A stretch of DNA of 64,000 bases from Paulinella micropora (Eukaryota; Cercozoa; Imbricatea; Euglyphida; Paulinellidae), in assembly GCA_019918135.1 (NCBI GenBank), contig WBZZ01006244.1:1-64000 (forward strand). Direction: 5' to 3'. Shown here one piece after another: positions 63,791 to 64,000 of the stretch. The stretch's first letter is position 1. Each line of letters begins with the position of its first letter. Below the pieces are notes generated by a model. The model was given only the letters and a program-made list of their open reading frames with translations, made no database searches and was not told the origin of the DNA. The translations under genes and the position numbers were made by a program.

Positions 63791-64000
63791 GGGGTGCACC
63801 CTTTTTCTGTTTTCCAGCAACCAGAGTCTGCTCTCTCTGTGTCCCGCTGCCCCCCTGGGCAACTAGACTGGAGCCCGCGCGCCGCCGGTCCGCCACTTGC
63901 CCTTATCAGTAGGTAATGCCACACCCGCGGACGTAGCCAGTGCACAAGATGGGCAGGTGGCTCGGCTGGATGCCGTGGTATCCATTATATATACCACTAC
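63791..64000. other. Right edge; TATA-centred short palindrome
   Basis: No gene seen. GTGGTAT at 63975-63981 and ATACCAC at 63991-63997 form an inverted repeat around an AT-rich TCCATTATA loop at the very end of the window. Confidence 0.5.

Larger units (their letters stand above)
13640..64000. mobile_element. GC-rich large-DNA-virus-like element (incomplete, broken)
   Basis: The block has a sharply different base composition from the left flank, densely packed genes on both strands, no visible introns, facing poly(A) signals at gene ends and an unusual gene set: Rpb1-like and Rpb2-like polymerase subunits, SNF2 helicase, FtsJ methyltransferase, several F-box/LRR proteins, a giant glycoprotein and a nicotinamidase. 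Known large DNA viruses of eukaryotes (Nucleocytoviricota, mirusviruses) carry this type of set. Parts are listed separately. Several long genes are split over frames, perhaps 20 breaks in total, so it is treated as a fossil; long frames elsewhere are intact, so it is not ancient, or the breaks reflect base errors in G/C runs. No capsid, DNA polymerase or packaging ATPase was recognised. Integration versus assembly join is not settled. Confidence 0.7.

Noticed and set aside
1-64000. tRNA or rRNA genes
   Set aside because: No stretch could be supported as a tRNA cloverleaf or conserved rRNA core by reading; a covariance-model scan would be decisive.

Overview
The window looks like eukaryotic DNA with a junction between two very different compositions. 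Bases 1 to about 13.6 kb are AT-leaning, repeat-rich, host-type DNA. They hold an old Ty1/copia retrotransposon on the minus strand (1-7577), long TATG, GT/TCTG and GTT microsatellites, several short tandem duplications, and the decayed 3' end of a LINE with a restriction-like endonuclease tail (about 12.43-13.36 kb). The host lineage cannot be named from this. From about 13.6-14.0 kb to the end of the window the DNA is extremely GC-rich with packed genes on both strands, long G/C homopolymers between genes and eukaryotic-type AATAAA/ATTAAA signals at gene ends.

The GC-rich block (at least 49 kb, right end outside the window) is best read as a large-DNA-virus-like element, possibly integrated. 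It carries divergent, oversized relatives of the two largest RNA polymerase subunits (Rpb1-like 14586-20525, Rpb2-like 27510-33258), an SNF2-family helicase/ATPase (54830-57079), an FtsJ-type RNA ribose methyltransferase with a complete K-D-K-E tetrad (about 57480-59471), a nicotinamidase-like hydrolase (52440-53665), a possible CoiA-like protein (43771-45045), a roughly 2,150-residue glycoprotein-like membrane protein (45163-52163), and four F-box/LRR or LRR-like genes (20791-22105, 22788-26336, 26410-27462, 33932-35917). Its own transcription and cap-modifying functions fit a nucleocytoplasmic large DNA virus or mirusvirus-like lineage. No capsid protein, DNA polymerase or packaging ATPase was recognised, so the family is left open. 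Several long genes are spread over more than one frame, so this copy is treated as a broken fossil, although the low number of breaks means young age or base errors in G/C runs are both possible.

Two copies of a roughly 1.2-1.3 kb inverted-repeat structure (37350-38665 and 62590-63790) lie 25 kb apart. Each has arms made of degenerate ~31-bp tandem repeats, a pyrimidine/purine tract, one conserved 12-mer per arm and an AT-rich centre. They divide the block into an RNA polymerase/F-box half and a glycoprotein/helicase/methyltransferase part. They could be replication origins, genome-end junctions or foldback transposons, and they are the least explained structure in the window.

Genes alternate in orientation. 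Convergent pairs share compact ends with facing poly(A) signals, and divergent pairs share short intergenic regions. A plausible division of labour is: RNA polymerase, helicase and methyltransferase make and modify viral mRNA; the F-box/LRR proteins redirect host ubiquitin ligases; the nicotinamidase acts on NAD metabolism; and the large glycoprotein acts at a membrane or envelope. All of that is inferred from family knowledge.
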